Assembly (NCBI GenBank): GCA_015680685.1
Contig: MNCI01010471.1
Coordinates: forward strand, 188,001-252,000
Reading direction: 5' to 3'
From: Gnetum montanum
Taxonomy: Eukaryota > Streptophyta > Gnetopsida > Gnetales > Gnetaceae
DNA length: 64,000 nt
Of this stretch, positions 21,322 to 32,537 are shown piece after piece; the first letter of the stretch is position 1, and the number at the start of each line of letters is the position of its first letter. The notes beneath the pieces were generated by a model. The model saw nothing but the letters and a program-made list of their open reading frames with translations, was not told the origin of the DNA and did no database searches. The position numbers were made by a program, and so were the translations under genes.

Positions 21322-22380
21322 TAACCCCTTCCACTTGGAGTCTTCTGACCTCTTTTGACAAGAAGCAATCATCCATGGTATACATGGCAAGGATAAAAAT
21401 ATATGGAGAAGGTGGATCCCCTTGGCATAATCCATGTTGTGGGGAGAAGAACTTGCTGAGTTTGCCATCAATCTTAAAGGAAAAAATGTTTGTATTTTCC
21501 AACAGATTTTTTATTGAATTCTTCTAAAGCATAATGCCTTGTAACAAAACCCAACTTATAGAATCATAAGCCTTTGTGATATCAAGGTTTTTTGCAATAT
21601 CAAGTTTGAGGAACACACCAGGGAATTTGGCCTTAGAGTTGAGTGCATGAATTCTTGCAATAGAAGCTGATCATGTATGTATTGTCCTTTCACGAACCCT
21701 CGATTTTGTCCAACCAGGAGCAGCATGAGGGGCTCTAGCCAACATATCAGGATCTTAGAAAAGATCTGCATGAGAGTGTTACAAACCCCAAATGGTCTAT
21801 AGTCTGAAGGGCACATGGGGTCCCTTATTTTAGGGGCCAAAACAATCCTTGAAAAATTCAACTCTTTCCTGACCTGTTCCTACTGTAACATCATATTAAA
21901 ACAATAAAAAAATGTTGTCCCCTATGACAAAAAAAATTCTCTAAAAAACTCTATTGGCCACCCCTCTAGCCTAGGAGCTCTCCCAAGCCGCATGGTAAAA
22001 CGAACATTTACAACCTCAGCTCTGGTGATGGACGCACTCTATCTGTGATTATCTTGTTGATCTAGCACCTTCTGCATGAGATTATAGATAGAGGAGGGTG
22101 CTACCCTTGCCCAAATAGCTTTCCAGTATTGCTTCATAGCATTCAACATTTTGGCAAGATCAGATAGAGGCTCCTGTCCAACCTGGAGCATATGTATCTG
22201 TTGAGCTCCTATAAGTGCCTTGACTACTGCAAAGAACTTGGTATTCCTGTCACTATCTTTCAGCCAACGGACCCTAGACCTCTCTTTCTAATACGATTCC
22301 TCCTCATGAGATAAAGCTTGCAATTCCCTAAGAATTTGTATCTCTTCATCAGTAAGATCAAGGCCCTGTTCTTGCTGAGA
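21322..22380 (-). mobile_element. LINE copy L6, RT 5' half, antisense
   Basis: Decayed LINE fragment with a linker of EEEIQ/Glu-rich type (LTDEEIQILRELQALSHEEE), RVRWLKDSDRNTKFFAVVKA, RT fingers (APRLEGWPIEFFREFF) and the DYRPFGVCNTLMQIFSKILI, GFVKGQYIHDQLLLQE and GLCQGDPPSPYIFILAMYTM blocks. It ends before the YADD motif. It lies only about 150 bp upstream of the mannosidase exon at 22533. Confidence 0.8.
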
Positions 22381-22387
22381 TTGAATG

Positions 22388-22409
22388 TGTATCTGACATC
22401 AATCCTCAT
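22388..22409 (+). repeat. Echo of the downstream mannosidase exon
   Basis: tgtatctgacatcaatcctc at is a 22-bp copy, with one base missing, of exon sequence at 22546-22568. It sits at the outer edge of LINE L6. No further exon similarity flanks it. Confidence 0.6.
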
Positions 22410-22532
22410 TATTTTAAAATTGTGTAGTTATTATTTTGAAATTTCTTCTTCATTGAGAATACATGAAACACGTTTTGAAATTGAATTCAGTTTGTTATAT
22501 GGTATTCTTACAAGCGATTTTGTTACATGCAG

Positions 22533-22646
22533 GTTCAGGGAAAGCTGTATCTGAACATCAATCCTCATGAAGAAGCTCCAGAGTGGAGAAAATCAAAGGG
22601 ATCAAAAACATTATTCCCTCTCCAGATGTTCTTTTCCACAATAGAA
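22533..22646 (+). CDS. Alpha-mannosidase exon c
   Basis: Acceptor acatgcag at 22525-22532, 38 codons in phase 0, donor gtaagc at 22647. It encodes VQGKLYLNINPHEEAPEWRK then SKGSKTLFPLQMFFSTIE, aligning with the plant GH38 pattern ...(I/V)QG..Y..I......WRR..G..I.SPL...F. The exon follows a 17.3-kb intron. Both borders are canonical and no stop occurs. Confidence 0.92.
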
Positions 22647-23017
22647 GTAAGCCCCTGGTTATGGCAGAGACAGCTATAAGGAATTTAAAAGTTGTTCCTA
22701 ATTACTAATATGCTATAAATAGAGAACTTGCAACATGCCTTATGTGTTAATTGTTTCAATTGCAAATATTTTCTGCCGTACCTCGTTAAGGTCATGGTTT
22801 TGTGATGGAATTTTATTATACTCTACCAATCCAACATTATTCCCTTTTTCTTCGGACAAGGCTAGGATGCCGATAACGATGATGAAGAATAATTTAACGT
22901 TATAGAATTCTTCTATTCTCTAGTGTTGTTATGAAAAGATAAGAGATCCCTTTTGCAAGAATTTACTTATAAAGTTCTTTCGTAGAGAACTCAACGCTAA
23001 ATAAAACTGAATTTCAG

Positions 23018-23110
23018 GACGAAGATGTGGACCAGATAAAGAACTCTCAATATTCAACCCTCAGTGAAGGCTATGAACTACCACCTAATGTTGTGATCAT
23101 CACACTTAAG
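23018..23110 (+). CDS. Alpha-mannosidase exon d
   Basis: After a 371-bp intron. Acceptor atttcag at 23011-23017; donor gtatta at 23111. 31 codons: DEDVDQIKNSQYSTLSEGYE then LPPNVVIITLK. This corresponds to the family segment ...Y.LP.NV.(L/I)(L/I)TL. The frame is open and phase 0 at both ends. An open reading continuing past 23110 is intron read-through. Confidence 0.92.
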
Positions 23111-23193
23111 GTATTACTAGTCATACCTAAGACTACCAATCCATTGGTGACTACATTCTTCAGCGCTGAAACAACGTTTTACATTGTGAATAG

Positions 23194-23241
23194 GAACTTG
23201 ATAATGGCCATGCATTACTTCGTCTTGCACATATTTACGAG
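23194..23241 (+). CDS. Alpha-mannosidase exon e (48-bp microexon)
   Basis: A 16-codon exon, ELDNGHALLRLAHIYE, between an 83-bp and an 87-bp intron. Acceptor tgaatag at 23187-23193, donor gtattt at 23242. It matches the strongly conserved GH38 motif ELD.G.VLLRLAH.YE. It would be missed by length-based gene finding because an overlapping frame stays open through it. Confidence 0.9.
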
Positions 23242-23328
23242 GTATTTTGATGCTCTTCTTTCAAATTGGTTTTTAGTATTAGAGAAAACATACTCTGGGT
23301 ATTTCCACCTCATCTTGTGTCTCTGCAG

Positions 23329-23397
23329 GTTGAGGAAAGTGGTGAACTATCAAAAACTGCAGAAGTTGACCTGAAAAAGTTGTTTCAGGGACGAAAA
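23329..23397 (+). CDS. Alpha-mannosidase exon f
   Basis: 23 codons: VEESGELSKTAEVDLKKLFQ then GRK. Acceptor ctctgcag at 23321-23328, donor gtaagt at 23398. It matches the family pattern E..ELS..A.V.LKKLF.G+K. The following intron is 13,148 bp and contains a Copia fragment, LINEs L7 and L8 and an assembly gap. Confidence 0.92.
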
Positions 23398-24237
23398 GTA
23401 AGTTTTCAGCTTGCAATAAGATTAACCTTTTTTTTTTTTTTTTTAAACAATGCTTTCCTGAGAATGACATTTTATCGGAGGTACTACCATATTTTCTAGC
23501 ATGTATACAAATGCTCAGTTGTTTTGTCATGTTCAAGCAGACAAGAAAATAGTTTTTGAATTTCCGTTGTTTTCAAATTAGTCGGCTATGGTCCATGTGC
23601 CTGTATTTGAAGTACTCATTTCCCAGATCATTAACATGCTCCGTCATTGCATGAAATAGTTTCAATAGTTTGGCTGAAAACAGAAATGTGTGTTAGTGTT
23701 TGTTTTTTCAATGCCTCATGGATAGTGATGACATGATTGCACAATGGAAAACGGATGGTCGTACAAAACAGAGGCTTCATGTTTAAACCTTCATTGAGGC
23801 CTTGAGGTGCACAAAGTTCGCACACTGTGATATTGATGCAGAATGCTTCCTCATTAATTTTACTTCTCCAGGGTTTATTTCATACATCCATGAAAGTCAT
23901 AACTTTTTTCTTGCCAGTTTGTCCACCAGAATATGAGCCAGTACAAAAGGAGTCTCCTTCTACATAGATTTTAGAAGAAATTCAAAGATATGCCACATCA
24001 AACAAGTAATAATATGACAGGCCCCAAATTGAGACCTATACTTCAATGGAGAATATACTATTCAAATGCCACACTTGCTAAGATTGTACACAACTATAGC
24101 CTCAACGTTGCTTATAATCTAACAGACAATATCAGTGATTGGAATAAGAAAATGAATAAATTGTTGGAAAAGAGAAGACAAATATGTTGCTATTATTTGT
24201 TGTATTTCCTCTTATGTTGTTTTTTTTTGTAAACGGA
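23398..24237 (+). other. Giant intron, unique 5' part
   Basis: AT-rich intron sequence with a T16 run near 23430. An 80-codon open frame at 23990-24232 has no family resemblance I recognise and is probably chance. Confidence 0.5.
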
Positions 24238-24644
24238 TGTTGAATTAAAATAAAAAAAAAGGAATCACTTTGTAAAGTGATGGGGATGTGTTTTATCCCT
24301 CATGAGTTAGGATTGGGGTTTGGTCCTAATGTTTCCTTATAAATAGAAGGTTGGTGGTAGCCTTTATATGTGTGTGTTTTGATGTGGAAGCATTCAATCA
24401 AGGTTTTAACTTGGGGATGTGAGTCTTGTTGATGTTGATATGAGATCTGTTGGAGAAATAAATTGGGTGTTTGGGAAAGTTATAAGGATGGCTTGTGTCT
24501 TTAAGATTTGAGTAGAATAGAAGGTAGATTAACATTGTCATTGAGATCCGTAGTGTTCTGATAATTTCTCCAAAGTTTCTCTAGCGTGTTTTCAGATTTG
24601 ATTTGTTGATTGTTTTAGTGAAACTCTTGCTTTTGATCATAACA
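24238..24644 (+). mobile_element. Copia-type 5' LTR
   Basis: Starts TGTTGAATTAAAAT and ends ATCATAACA, two bases before a tRNA-iMet primer site. A TATA-like cttataaatagaagg lies near 24330. No 3' LTR or pol was found; the element is cut off by LINE L7 near 24960. Confidence 0.7.
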
Positions 24645-24646
24645 AC

Positions 24647-24658
24647 TGGTATTAGAGC
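24647..24658 (+). promoter_or_regulatory. Copia primer binding site (tRNA-iMet)
   Basis: TGGTATTAGAGC matches the plant Copia consensus TGGTATCAGAGC, complementary to the 3' end of initiator tRNA-Met, with one C-to-T change. It directly follows the LTR end. Confidence 0.85.
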
Positions 24659-24693
24659 CAAATTTAAAGAGATGGTGAGGTTGTAAACAATGG

Positions 24694-24960
24694 AAAGATG
24701 GGTAAGAAGGAATTGGAACATTTGGAGTATTTTGATGAAGTTTGTTTTAGCACAAAAGGAATGCAGGAGGCCCTTGAACCCTCTCAAGCAATGGGAATGT
24801 CGAATGTTGATTAGAGAAAGATTAAGACTAGGGCATTATCTTTCATTCATCCAACCCTAGGCAATGAGATCTTGGCGTCAATTAAACCTGATATGGATCT
24901 GCATGATAATGTGGTTGCCAAGCCTAGTGTGGGGTTGGCATTTGCCAGTATGTCAGCTTC
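24694..24960 (+). pseudogene. Copia gag N-terminal remnant
   Basis: Downstream of the primer site a frame reads MGKKELEHLEYFDEVCFSTK, a TAG, and then TRALSFIHPTLGNEILASI, which resembles the AR..I...L.D.(I/V)L..V part of Copia gag. It merges into LINE sequence near 24960. Confidence 0.5.
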
Positions 24961-25266
24961 AATGTTGATCCTTGGGCTACATCCATAGGAGGGTTTTACT
25001 ATGCCTCTAGATTCCACAATAGATGGAAAATAGTTGCATCCTCTAGGGGACTAGGTGTTGGTGCATCGTTTGACCACACCCAGTCTGGGGAAGGTGCCCT
25101 AGTTGAGCAAAGAGGCTTGGGGGTTTCAAGTTTCGGTAGAATCTGCGAAGGTCAGAAAATCATCCATGCCACTGGTATGCAACAAGTAGACTTAGTTGGA
25201 AATCGATTTAGGGATTCAAATGACCTTGAAAGAGGTCTACCAAAAAAGGTTTGCCGGTAGACCATG

Positions 25267-26120
25267 AAGATCATGACCTGGAATTGTAGGGGCCAAGGTA
25301 CCCCTTATAAGCACTATACCTTGAAGGAAATGGTATATACTTGCGTGATGTTGTTTGTTTGCAAGAAATCAAGCTGCAACAATGAGAATTTAGGCTTTTA
25401 CAATGGAACAAGCGGTAGGTTCATTAGGTGACTTGCCATGGGTGTGCTAGAGGACTGGTTGTCCTATCTCGATTGCTATTCTGATTCGTGGATTCTTCAG
25501 ATTGGAGCATTATTGTTAGGTTGACCTCTTTAGGCCTATGGCTTATGAATTTCTATGGGATTGAGGAGTGGGAGAAGCAGCTCAACAAGCGTCAGAGGAT
25601 CACCAAGGTTATTCTTGATTGGTGATGGTGGATCTTGGTTGGAGATTTCAACAAGTATTTGCACGCTTGGAAGAAATCGGGAGAAGATTGCATTGCTCCT
25701 ATGGGTGTTGATTAGTTCAAGCTATTCCTCCAGCAGCACAACCTTGTGGATGTTGATATTGGAGACTACCTCTATACCTAGAGCAATTGTCAACAGGGGA
25801 AAGATAGGGTGATGTCACGGATCGATAGGTTTTGTGTCAGTTCGCCCTTCTTGCTTGAGTAGGACATGCAAGTCATGGGGAAAGAAAGGCACACTTCGGA
25901 TCACAGATCATTGATTTGTCAGATAGGGTAGCAGTCCCACCCTGCGGTTTTGATGTTCAGATTTGAGAGAACGTGGCTCATGAAATCTTGGCTACAGCTA
26001 CATGTGATTGCTATTTGGGACAAATACTTAGCCGGGAATCTAGGCGATTTTCTAAAGAGCGGTCTCAACCTCTTGAAGAGGGAGATTTGATCATTGAGGC
26101 AGGAAGAGAAATACACCTTT
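25267..26120 (+). pseudogene. LINE APE endonuclease domain (L7)
   Basis: Starts MKIMTWNCRGQGTPYKHYTL. Later, in other frames, LVGDFNKYLHAWKK-like sequence near 25640 and TSDHRSLICQIGQQSHPAVL near 25895 preserve the GDFN and SDH motifs. Confidence 0.75.
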
Positions 26121-26479
26121 CAATCACATTGGGGGATACTATAGTAGTAGCTCCTGGTTGTCCAAGCAAGGTAGGAAACGAGGGAATCTTTGGTACAGGA
26201 GGAGTAGGAGGTTCTGATGGGGTTACAGAAGGTGGATAAGGAGGAAGCCAATTATTGGTGACAACGCTTAATAAACAAGTGGCTGAAGAATGGGTACAGA
26301 CTCGCTTCTTCTTTGCTGCTGCTTAGGCTAACAACTTGTCGAAGAAGGTGCCTCAATTGGTTCAGGCAAGGACAAAGCTAGTTTAGACACAAGACAACAC
26401 ACAAGAATTTTAGACCTATTGGGCTGATATTTGGAGGGAGAGGAAGAGGCTTCCTCTTTTGATCCCAATGCCGTAGGTC

Positions 26480-27640
26480 CTCACTAGGGAGGACAATTGT
26501 AAACTACTTGAGCCATTTATTTGGCATGAGTTTGAAGATGCTATGGGGGACCTAAAGCTGGGTAAGGCCCCTGGGCTTGATGGGTGGCCCATTGAGTTCT
26601 TTAGGGAATTTGTGGACATTCTTGGAAGGAATGTGCTTGATGCGTTTAACACTATGCTCAAATGGAGATAAGTTCGCTTTGAAATCAATTGCTCTAGGAT
26701 TGTGCTTATCCTGAAAACTGCTGACCCCTCTAATCCCTCTCCATTTCAACCAATTTGACTGTGCAACACTTTGCTCTGGTTGTTTTTGAAGATGATTGTT
26801 AGGCAACTGGCTCCTTTGATGTCGGGGCTGGTCCGTAATAATAGGCAAGCTTCATTAAGGAGTAGTTTTTGTAGGATTAGGTGATCCTATTGCAAGAAGT
26901 TTTGAACTCTTTCTACACAACGCTCTTTCTAGGTATGTGTTTCAAACTTGATATCACTAAAGTTTATGATATTGTCAGCTGGGAAGCCATGAGGGAAATT
27001 ATGACTTGTAAAGGCTTTTGTCATAATTTTGTTGATTTATGTTCATTTGCAATCATTGGCTGCCTATTCCCTTGATCTTGATGGAAGGCTCTAGGGATTT
27101 TCCTCCCGAGGTAGAGGCCTTTGGCAAGGAGATCTGTTGCTCCCATACTTGTTTATCATTGTCATGGATACTTTGCAAGCATACTGCAGTGCTAACGATG
27201 TTCAAGGGCTCAACATTGTTGGTGTGGAGTGTATGGCGTAACATTATGCTGATGACACTATCCTTTTTACCAGGGCCATTGTGCCACAAGCTCAGGTGAT
27301 GGATTGCGCTCTTACAAGGATGGCCTGGGAGATAGGATTGGAGGTGAACTGGGCAAAATCGGCATTATACCTGACCCATACAAATATCCAAGTTAAGGGG
27401 AAAAACATTCGGTTATTGGGCATCATGCTTTGGAATAGGATGTATATCTTGGGTTTCATATTTTTGCCTAGAATAGATGATGGGCTTTGCTCAAATTGCT
27501 CCAGTAGTTATAGTAGCAGATTGGATACTAGACAATGTGATTCTTGATGAGAAAGGGAAGGATTCTCCTTGCAATGGTCATCCTTTGTGCTATTGCTTCT
27601 TGCCTACAAGAATTAGAAGTAAAGTGGACCAACTAATGCA
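26480..27640 (+). pseudogene. LINE reverse transcriptase (L7)
   Basis: Well-preserved fingers, LGKAPGLDGWPIEFFREFVD and LGRNVLDAFNTMLKWR (26555-26670), then motif A remnants (FKLDITKVYDIVSWEAM, 26944-26992), DLLLPYLFIIVMDTLQAY and HYADDTILFTRAIVPQAQVM with both catalytic Asp. The thumb region follows. It changes frame at least three times. Confidence 0.82.
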
Positions 27641-28305
27641 TGGTTTTATTTGGTCTAGGGTGAAAAAAGTTGGGGGGGTGGGGGGTGGAGATATTGTGGC
27701 TTGGCCTAGGGAAGCAGACGGACTAGGGATTCTCAGATTTGAGGATATGGTTAGAATGGGACACTAGCAGCTTGTACATCGGCTAACCAGGATTGACACA
27801 AACTAGATGCAATGAATCCAAATTATGCAGAACAAATATCAGCGATGAACAGTGGTGCATCGTGACTCGTTACTTTGGTGCTCGCTTTGCCATTATGTTT
27901 AGAGCATGACATAACTGGGTTTGATTGTGGTGCCACCCTGCCTCATTATATTACATCAATACTTGACGATCCTTGGTTGGTTGCCAATCTAGCATGGTAG
28001 ACTATCGGACAAGATAAAGGCTTTCCTTTGGTTAGCAAACCATGTTGCCCTTCCCATGTGAGTGGAGTTGAGGAGACAAGGGTTGAACTTAGATGACATG
28101 TGCCCATCTTGTAGTCAGTTGCCTAAAACATGATGCCACTTTGCTTTTGAATGTCCTTTTAGCATGGCAACGTGGCACGTTGCTGGGATCTCCTTGCTTG
28201 TACAGTTTGATAGTGACTCTAAGGCCTTTGCGATTTTGTGGTGTTTGTGGTAGTCACGCAATCACCTTATATTCCAATAGGTGCCTTTACCACTGCCCTG
28301 CATAG

Positions 28306-29005
28306 GTGGCTGCGGAGGGAGTGAGGTTATGGAGAGAAGCTATAGTCAACATGGGCGCTACTCCTACTTTCGAACCTTCTTGTGCCAAGTTCCAAGGAAT
28401 GCAAAAGTTGTGGGACTTGGTTACGCATGTCAGGTGGGCTGATTTCCTCCCATTATCGGTGGGAGATTTGGCTCTATCAGATGGTGAGTTTTTTTGCCAA
28501 TTGGTAGAATGACTACACTTTTCGTGGAATCCAGATTGACCTCATTGAAGAAGCAATGGAGGGAGTTTTGGCTATGCTAGTCTTTGGGGAGGTTGTGTTG
28601 CCAACAAGCAAAGGCTTGCAGGTTGTGCTGCAGACATTGGAATAGGAGATTCAACAGGAAAATGAGCACAAGGAAGACGAATTGCTCCAGCAACAACTTG
28701 ACCAAGTGCATGAATAGAATATGATCACCTGGCTACAAGAGAGGAAATACTCCTATGTCAAGATGCACATTAATCATAACTCCTCTTGGCAGGAACTTAG
28801 GTGGCATGTCTGACTTGTGTATGCGAAACTCCATCCTAACGGTAGGGACAGTGTAGTTGCTAGGGCATGTAAGGCCAAGGCCTTTAAGAGTTTTCAGCAA
28901 GTGGCTGCATTTGTGGATATTGAGGAGCATTGTGCTCTGCTTGACACCCTTCCTTTGCAATACTGGCCTAATTGCAAATGCATGCACCTGCCCAAGCATC
29001 TTTGA
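28306..29005 (+). pseudogene. LINE ORF2 C-terminal extension (L7)
   Basis: Open for 68 codons from 28306 (MAAEGVRLWREAIVNMGATP ... KLWDLVTHVRWADFLPL), matching L8 31283-31077 (LWKEALATMGVTPTYE) and so marking the junction between zf-RVT and the extension. Then FGEVVLPTSKGLQVVLQTLE, a Glu/Gln-rich coiled stretch and YSYVKMHINHNSSWQELRWH in the terminal block. Confidence 0.6.
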
Positions 29006-29707
29006 GGGGCAGGTTTTCCATTTTGTTGGTGTTATGTTTGTGTCTCCTTGTGTTGGTTCAGGTTTGCCTTGCTTGGATGGATGGGCATTTGGTTTAGGTT
29101 TTTCTTATCACATGTGGTTCATGTATAGAAGGGACCTGGGGACATGTTTATGGTTTTGTCAGTTGTGGCTAGGAAGGAGTGTATCCCACTGGGTGAGTGT
29201 ATAGAGGGTTTGGGGGATGAAATGACCCCATTTTTTGGGTTTAGAGTTTCCTTGGGGGTTTCTTTCCGCCAATTTTTCTTGTAAATTTTCCACAGTTATT
29301 CTTATATGTTCTTGAAATTTTCTCAAATTTTTTTTATCAGTATGATATTGCTTCTCTGCTTGTACCTTTTATTTTCTCTATTTTTTCCTTCCCTTTTCTT
29401 TTCTTTTGTTTTTCCTTTTTTGAGAAGAGGTTGGGGCTTTTATTATTCTAAAATTAGTAACTAGTATATTTACAATTTGGAGGGTGGGAAGGGGAGAAGA
29501 ACCCCCTCCTAGAAAGCAAAAGTGGGGGTAAAGGCCCCCCCAACAAAACTCTTAGGGATAGATCTTTTCCATACTGAAAGAAACAAAACACATGGAGGAC
29601 CGTAGAGTACCGTGACTAGTACCAAACAAAAACCTTCTAGATCAGGGCAGGTGGATCCCCCAAAACATCCCCATGCTGCACAATGTGCCCCATTTCAAAA
29701 CCAAACT

Positions 29708-29980
29708 CTAAAGGGGTCTTCGCAATTTTGTGTAAGGGCAACACACCTTTTCCTTGGCATAAATGGCATCCAAGATGGCCTTGTGATGTTCATACATCAC
29801 AAAGGTAGTAGCCTCTTGAAATTGCTTGTATTGTTCTTCTTGTTGCTTGCACTTCTCGGCTCCCAAACCCTTGGCCCCATCAAGATGCAATTTGCCCACA
29901 GTAATTTGGATGAATCTACGCAAGGTGTGCCAAGTAGTATTTTGGTTGACGTCCATGATGACATATGGGCAATGTCCCAT
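29708..29980 (-). pseudogene. LINE terminal conserved block (L8)
   Basis: 90 open codons, MGHCPYVIMDVNQNTTWHTL at the start, QQEEQYKQFQEATTFVMYEH in the middle, and a KVCCPYTKLRRPL end. This is the best-preserved copy of the last block of the LINE ORF2 extension; compare CPYIITNINRNVSWATL in L2 and CLYVIMGINRNAMWTTL in L3. Upstream on the same strand (30260-30010) a Lys/Glu-rich coiled coil precedes it. No named domain recognised. Confidence 0.65.
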
Positions 29981-31787
29981 TTGTAGCCAATGATGAGCAT
30001 TTGACTAATGCTCCACATCTTGGCTTCACTTCATTTGTTCTTCTTCCTGCAAATCCTTGACCTATTGTTCCTTCTCTTCTTTGGTTTTCCTTTTATGTTT
30101 GTGCTTTTCCTTGAGCAATTCCCCCTTTGTTTGTGTATGCATGGTATCTTCCAATTCATTTTTAATGGTGACCTCCCTCAAATCTCGTTAGTGTCTTTCC
30201 TCCTTGGTAGCTTCTATGTGGCATTGTTTTCCTTGCTTAGTGCACAACTATTGCTCTAGTTTGTGCTTTTGTGGATCCACTTCCCAAGCAGCCCTCTCTT
30301 TCACACACACCCTAACCTCCACCTCAGCAGTGGCCCTTGTGAGGTCCTCCTTGTATTTTGCCTGTAACTCTCAGTAGAGTGCTTCTATGGCTTGCATGAT
30401 CTGCTCTTGCACATTGAATGGTTGGTCTGTTGCAAACTCCTACCAATCCAAGCTAGACCCATCTCCCACCCCTTCCATAGTGCCATGCATTGCCAACACC
30501 AAGGAAGGGGAAGCCCCTTCAATATTGTGTTGTTGCTCGTAGATGGTTGTGAAAGGTGAGGATTGAGTTGGCAGTGGGTCCAGTGGTTGGGTAGCTCACT
30601 AGATGGCCAAAATTAGGTTAGAATGGTGCCCCTTGCATTCCCTACACAGTGAAGCCAGAAGGAATTTTTCCATGTTAACCCGACTTCCAAGTTGCAAATA
30701 CATCAAGAAGGTGAAGTGAGGTCCCTACAATTTCTTGTTGTTTTCAAACTACATGAAATAGTGGTCCACTAACTCTATTCCTTTTTGCCAGAGAGTTGCA
30801 GCAACATTGACTTTGGGACCTACCCACTACCTTAGTCACTAGATTGTTAAAGAAGCCTTTAGCATCCTACAGTTCCTAACCCATGGGCAAGACAACCTCC
30901 CCATCCTCCGACACCTCTTGGTACCCCACAATAGCTACCTCGGTCAAGGAAATGTGGATGGCATGGAACATTGTTTAGTTTCCTCTCCACCATTTGTAGA
31001 ACGATCTGTCAACAAGGTCGAGGTCTCCCATGAGCAAAGGCAGGAGGTTGGCCTAGCGCACTTGCATCACCATATCCTAGAGCTCTTTGTTGCTTTGGAA
31101 GTTCATGCATTCAAGCTCATATGTAGGGGTCACACCCATTGTTGCTAGTGCCTCCTTCCACAACCGTAGCCCAAGGAGCACAACCTGTGCCCATGGCTTA
31201 AGCAGTGTTGACCTAAAGATACATTCGTTGTGGACTTTCCAAATGGCAACAATAGGTGCATCATCATTCAAGTGCAGCGGCAACTAATTGGCGACAACAA
31301 ACATGGAGAAATAGGCAAAATGATGGATCATTTTCTCCATAGTACAACAAGGGGGCTAGGTGTCATTTAATTGTAGCTTGTGCTCCCATAGTAATGACCG
31401 CATCAGTAGTGTGCCTTGGAAAAAGAGCCAAATAAAACATTTAATCTTTTCTAGTAGGTGCCCTTCCTAGGTGGCTTCCCAACCAACAACAATAGGGTAT
31501 TTGTGCTTGATGATGCCTTGTGGTTGCATTCCTAGCATTTCTAATTAAATCACCTTATGCACATGGTTGCAGAGCTTACACCAAATGTGAGAGTCCCACA
31601 CATCTACAGTTCAAGGCTAATATTTGTTCTTGAGAATAAGTACCCATTGTGTTGGGTAATTATCATTTTGCATGAATCTATTTATGATCCCCTGATATCC
31701 CATTAGGATGGCATTGTTGAACTTTAGCACCTCCAAACCCCTTGCCAATTTTGGTTTGGCGACTTTGTCCCAATAGACAAGATGCAT

Positions 31788-32327
31788 TCATTCATCCCCT
31801 TTTTTACTCAAACCGAATAAAATTTCAAATAATTGATCCACTTTGTTAATGATAGCTTTTGGAGGAATGGTGACAAAGGCAACTAATCTAGCAATGGTGG
31901 ACAAGATTGAAGTTGCCAATATGATCTTTCCTTTTCTTGTGAGGAAGTGTGAAGCCAAGTGCCCCACTCGTGATTGAAGTCTTTGAAATAGCTTATTCCA
32001 TGACATCTTCCTATTCCATGCAAACATGGGAATTCCCAGGGAAGAGTCTTGTATTGTTCCTTGTAGCATTCCAAGTTCCTGGCACACTTGAATTTTAGCA
32101 GTCCTATCAATGTGAAAGAAGTGGATGATGGACTTCCCCTTATTGAGCTCCAGCCCCACCTCATGTGGTATTCTATCAAGTGCCCTATTCATTGCTTGTG
32201 CCTGTGGAATAGTTGCCCAGGTAAGTAGTATTGTATCATCTACATAGTGTTTAGTGATACAATTCACCCTTTCAATGTGCAGCCCTTTGATCCCTTCCAT
32301 CCTATAGTAAAGATTCATGGTGTCCAT
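31788..32327 (-). pseudogene. LINE reverse transcriptase, palm to thumb (L8)
   Basis: 179 open codons starting MDTMNLYYRMEGIKGLHIER. The catalytic motif is YVDDT (+ 32232-32246), then GLELNKGKSIIHFFHIDRTA, CQELGMLQGTIQDSSLGIPM and FLTRKGKIILATSILSTIAR. The N-terminal part of RT is absent, so this is a fragment and not a functional enzyme. Confidence 0.85.
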
Positions 32328-32445
32328 GGCAATAATGAATAAGTATGGTGATCCTTAGCAATGCCCTCTACTTGGGGAGGAAAATCCCTAGGGCATTTGT
32401 ACTATTTGGAAAACTTCATATCAAAACTATGACTTAACTAATCTC

Positions 32446-32537
32446 ATGTATGATTGTTTACAAAGATCCAAAATGCTATAAAAATAGCCACTTTATAGTA
32501 TAAAATTCAAAATAAGAGTTCTTAATTAGAGCTACAC
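32446..32537. repeat. 92-bp exact repeat, partner at 35022-35113
   Basis: The sequence starting atgtatgattgtttacaaag recurs without visible change at 35022-35113, 2,576 bp downstream and immediately left of the duplicated gap flank. Next to an N-marked break this suggests an assembly overlap, not biology. Confidence 0.7.

Larger units (their letters stand above)
24961..29345 (+). mobile_element. LINE copy L7
   Basis: Contains the end of ORF1, endonuclease starting MKIMTWNCRGQGTP at 25267, RT (26480-27640, YADDT at 27245-27259), zf-RVT region (27700-28200), C-terminal extension (28306-29005) and a T-rich 3' UTR to about 29345. Its terminal signature differs from L2/L3. Multiple frameshifts. 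It faces L8 tail to tail. Boundaries are approximate. Confidence 0.82.
29401..32395 (-). mobile_element. LINE copy L8, antisense, 5' truncated
   Basis: On the minus strand: RT from the YVDD region (32327-31788), zf-RVT (31790-31290), C-terminal extension (31283-29700) and a 3' UTR ending in an A-rich tail (the T-rich sequence at 29380-29425 on +). 5' truncated near 32395. It is the copy with the longest sense open frames (179 and 90 codons), so perhaps among the younger ones. Confidence 0.85.

Noticed and set aside
23027-23374. 115-codon frame running through mannosidase exons d to f
   Set aside because: It reads through introns. Only 23018-23110 is exon in that frame; the exons at 23194 and 23329 are in other frames with canonical splice sites.
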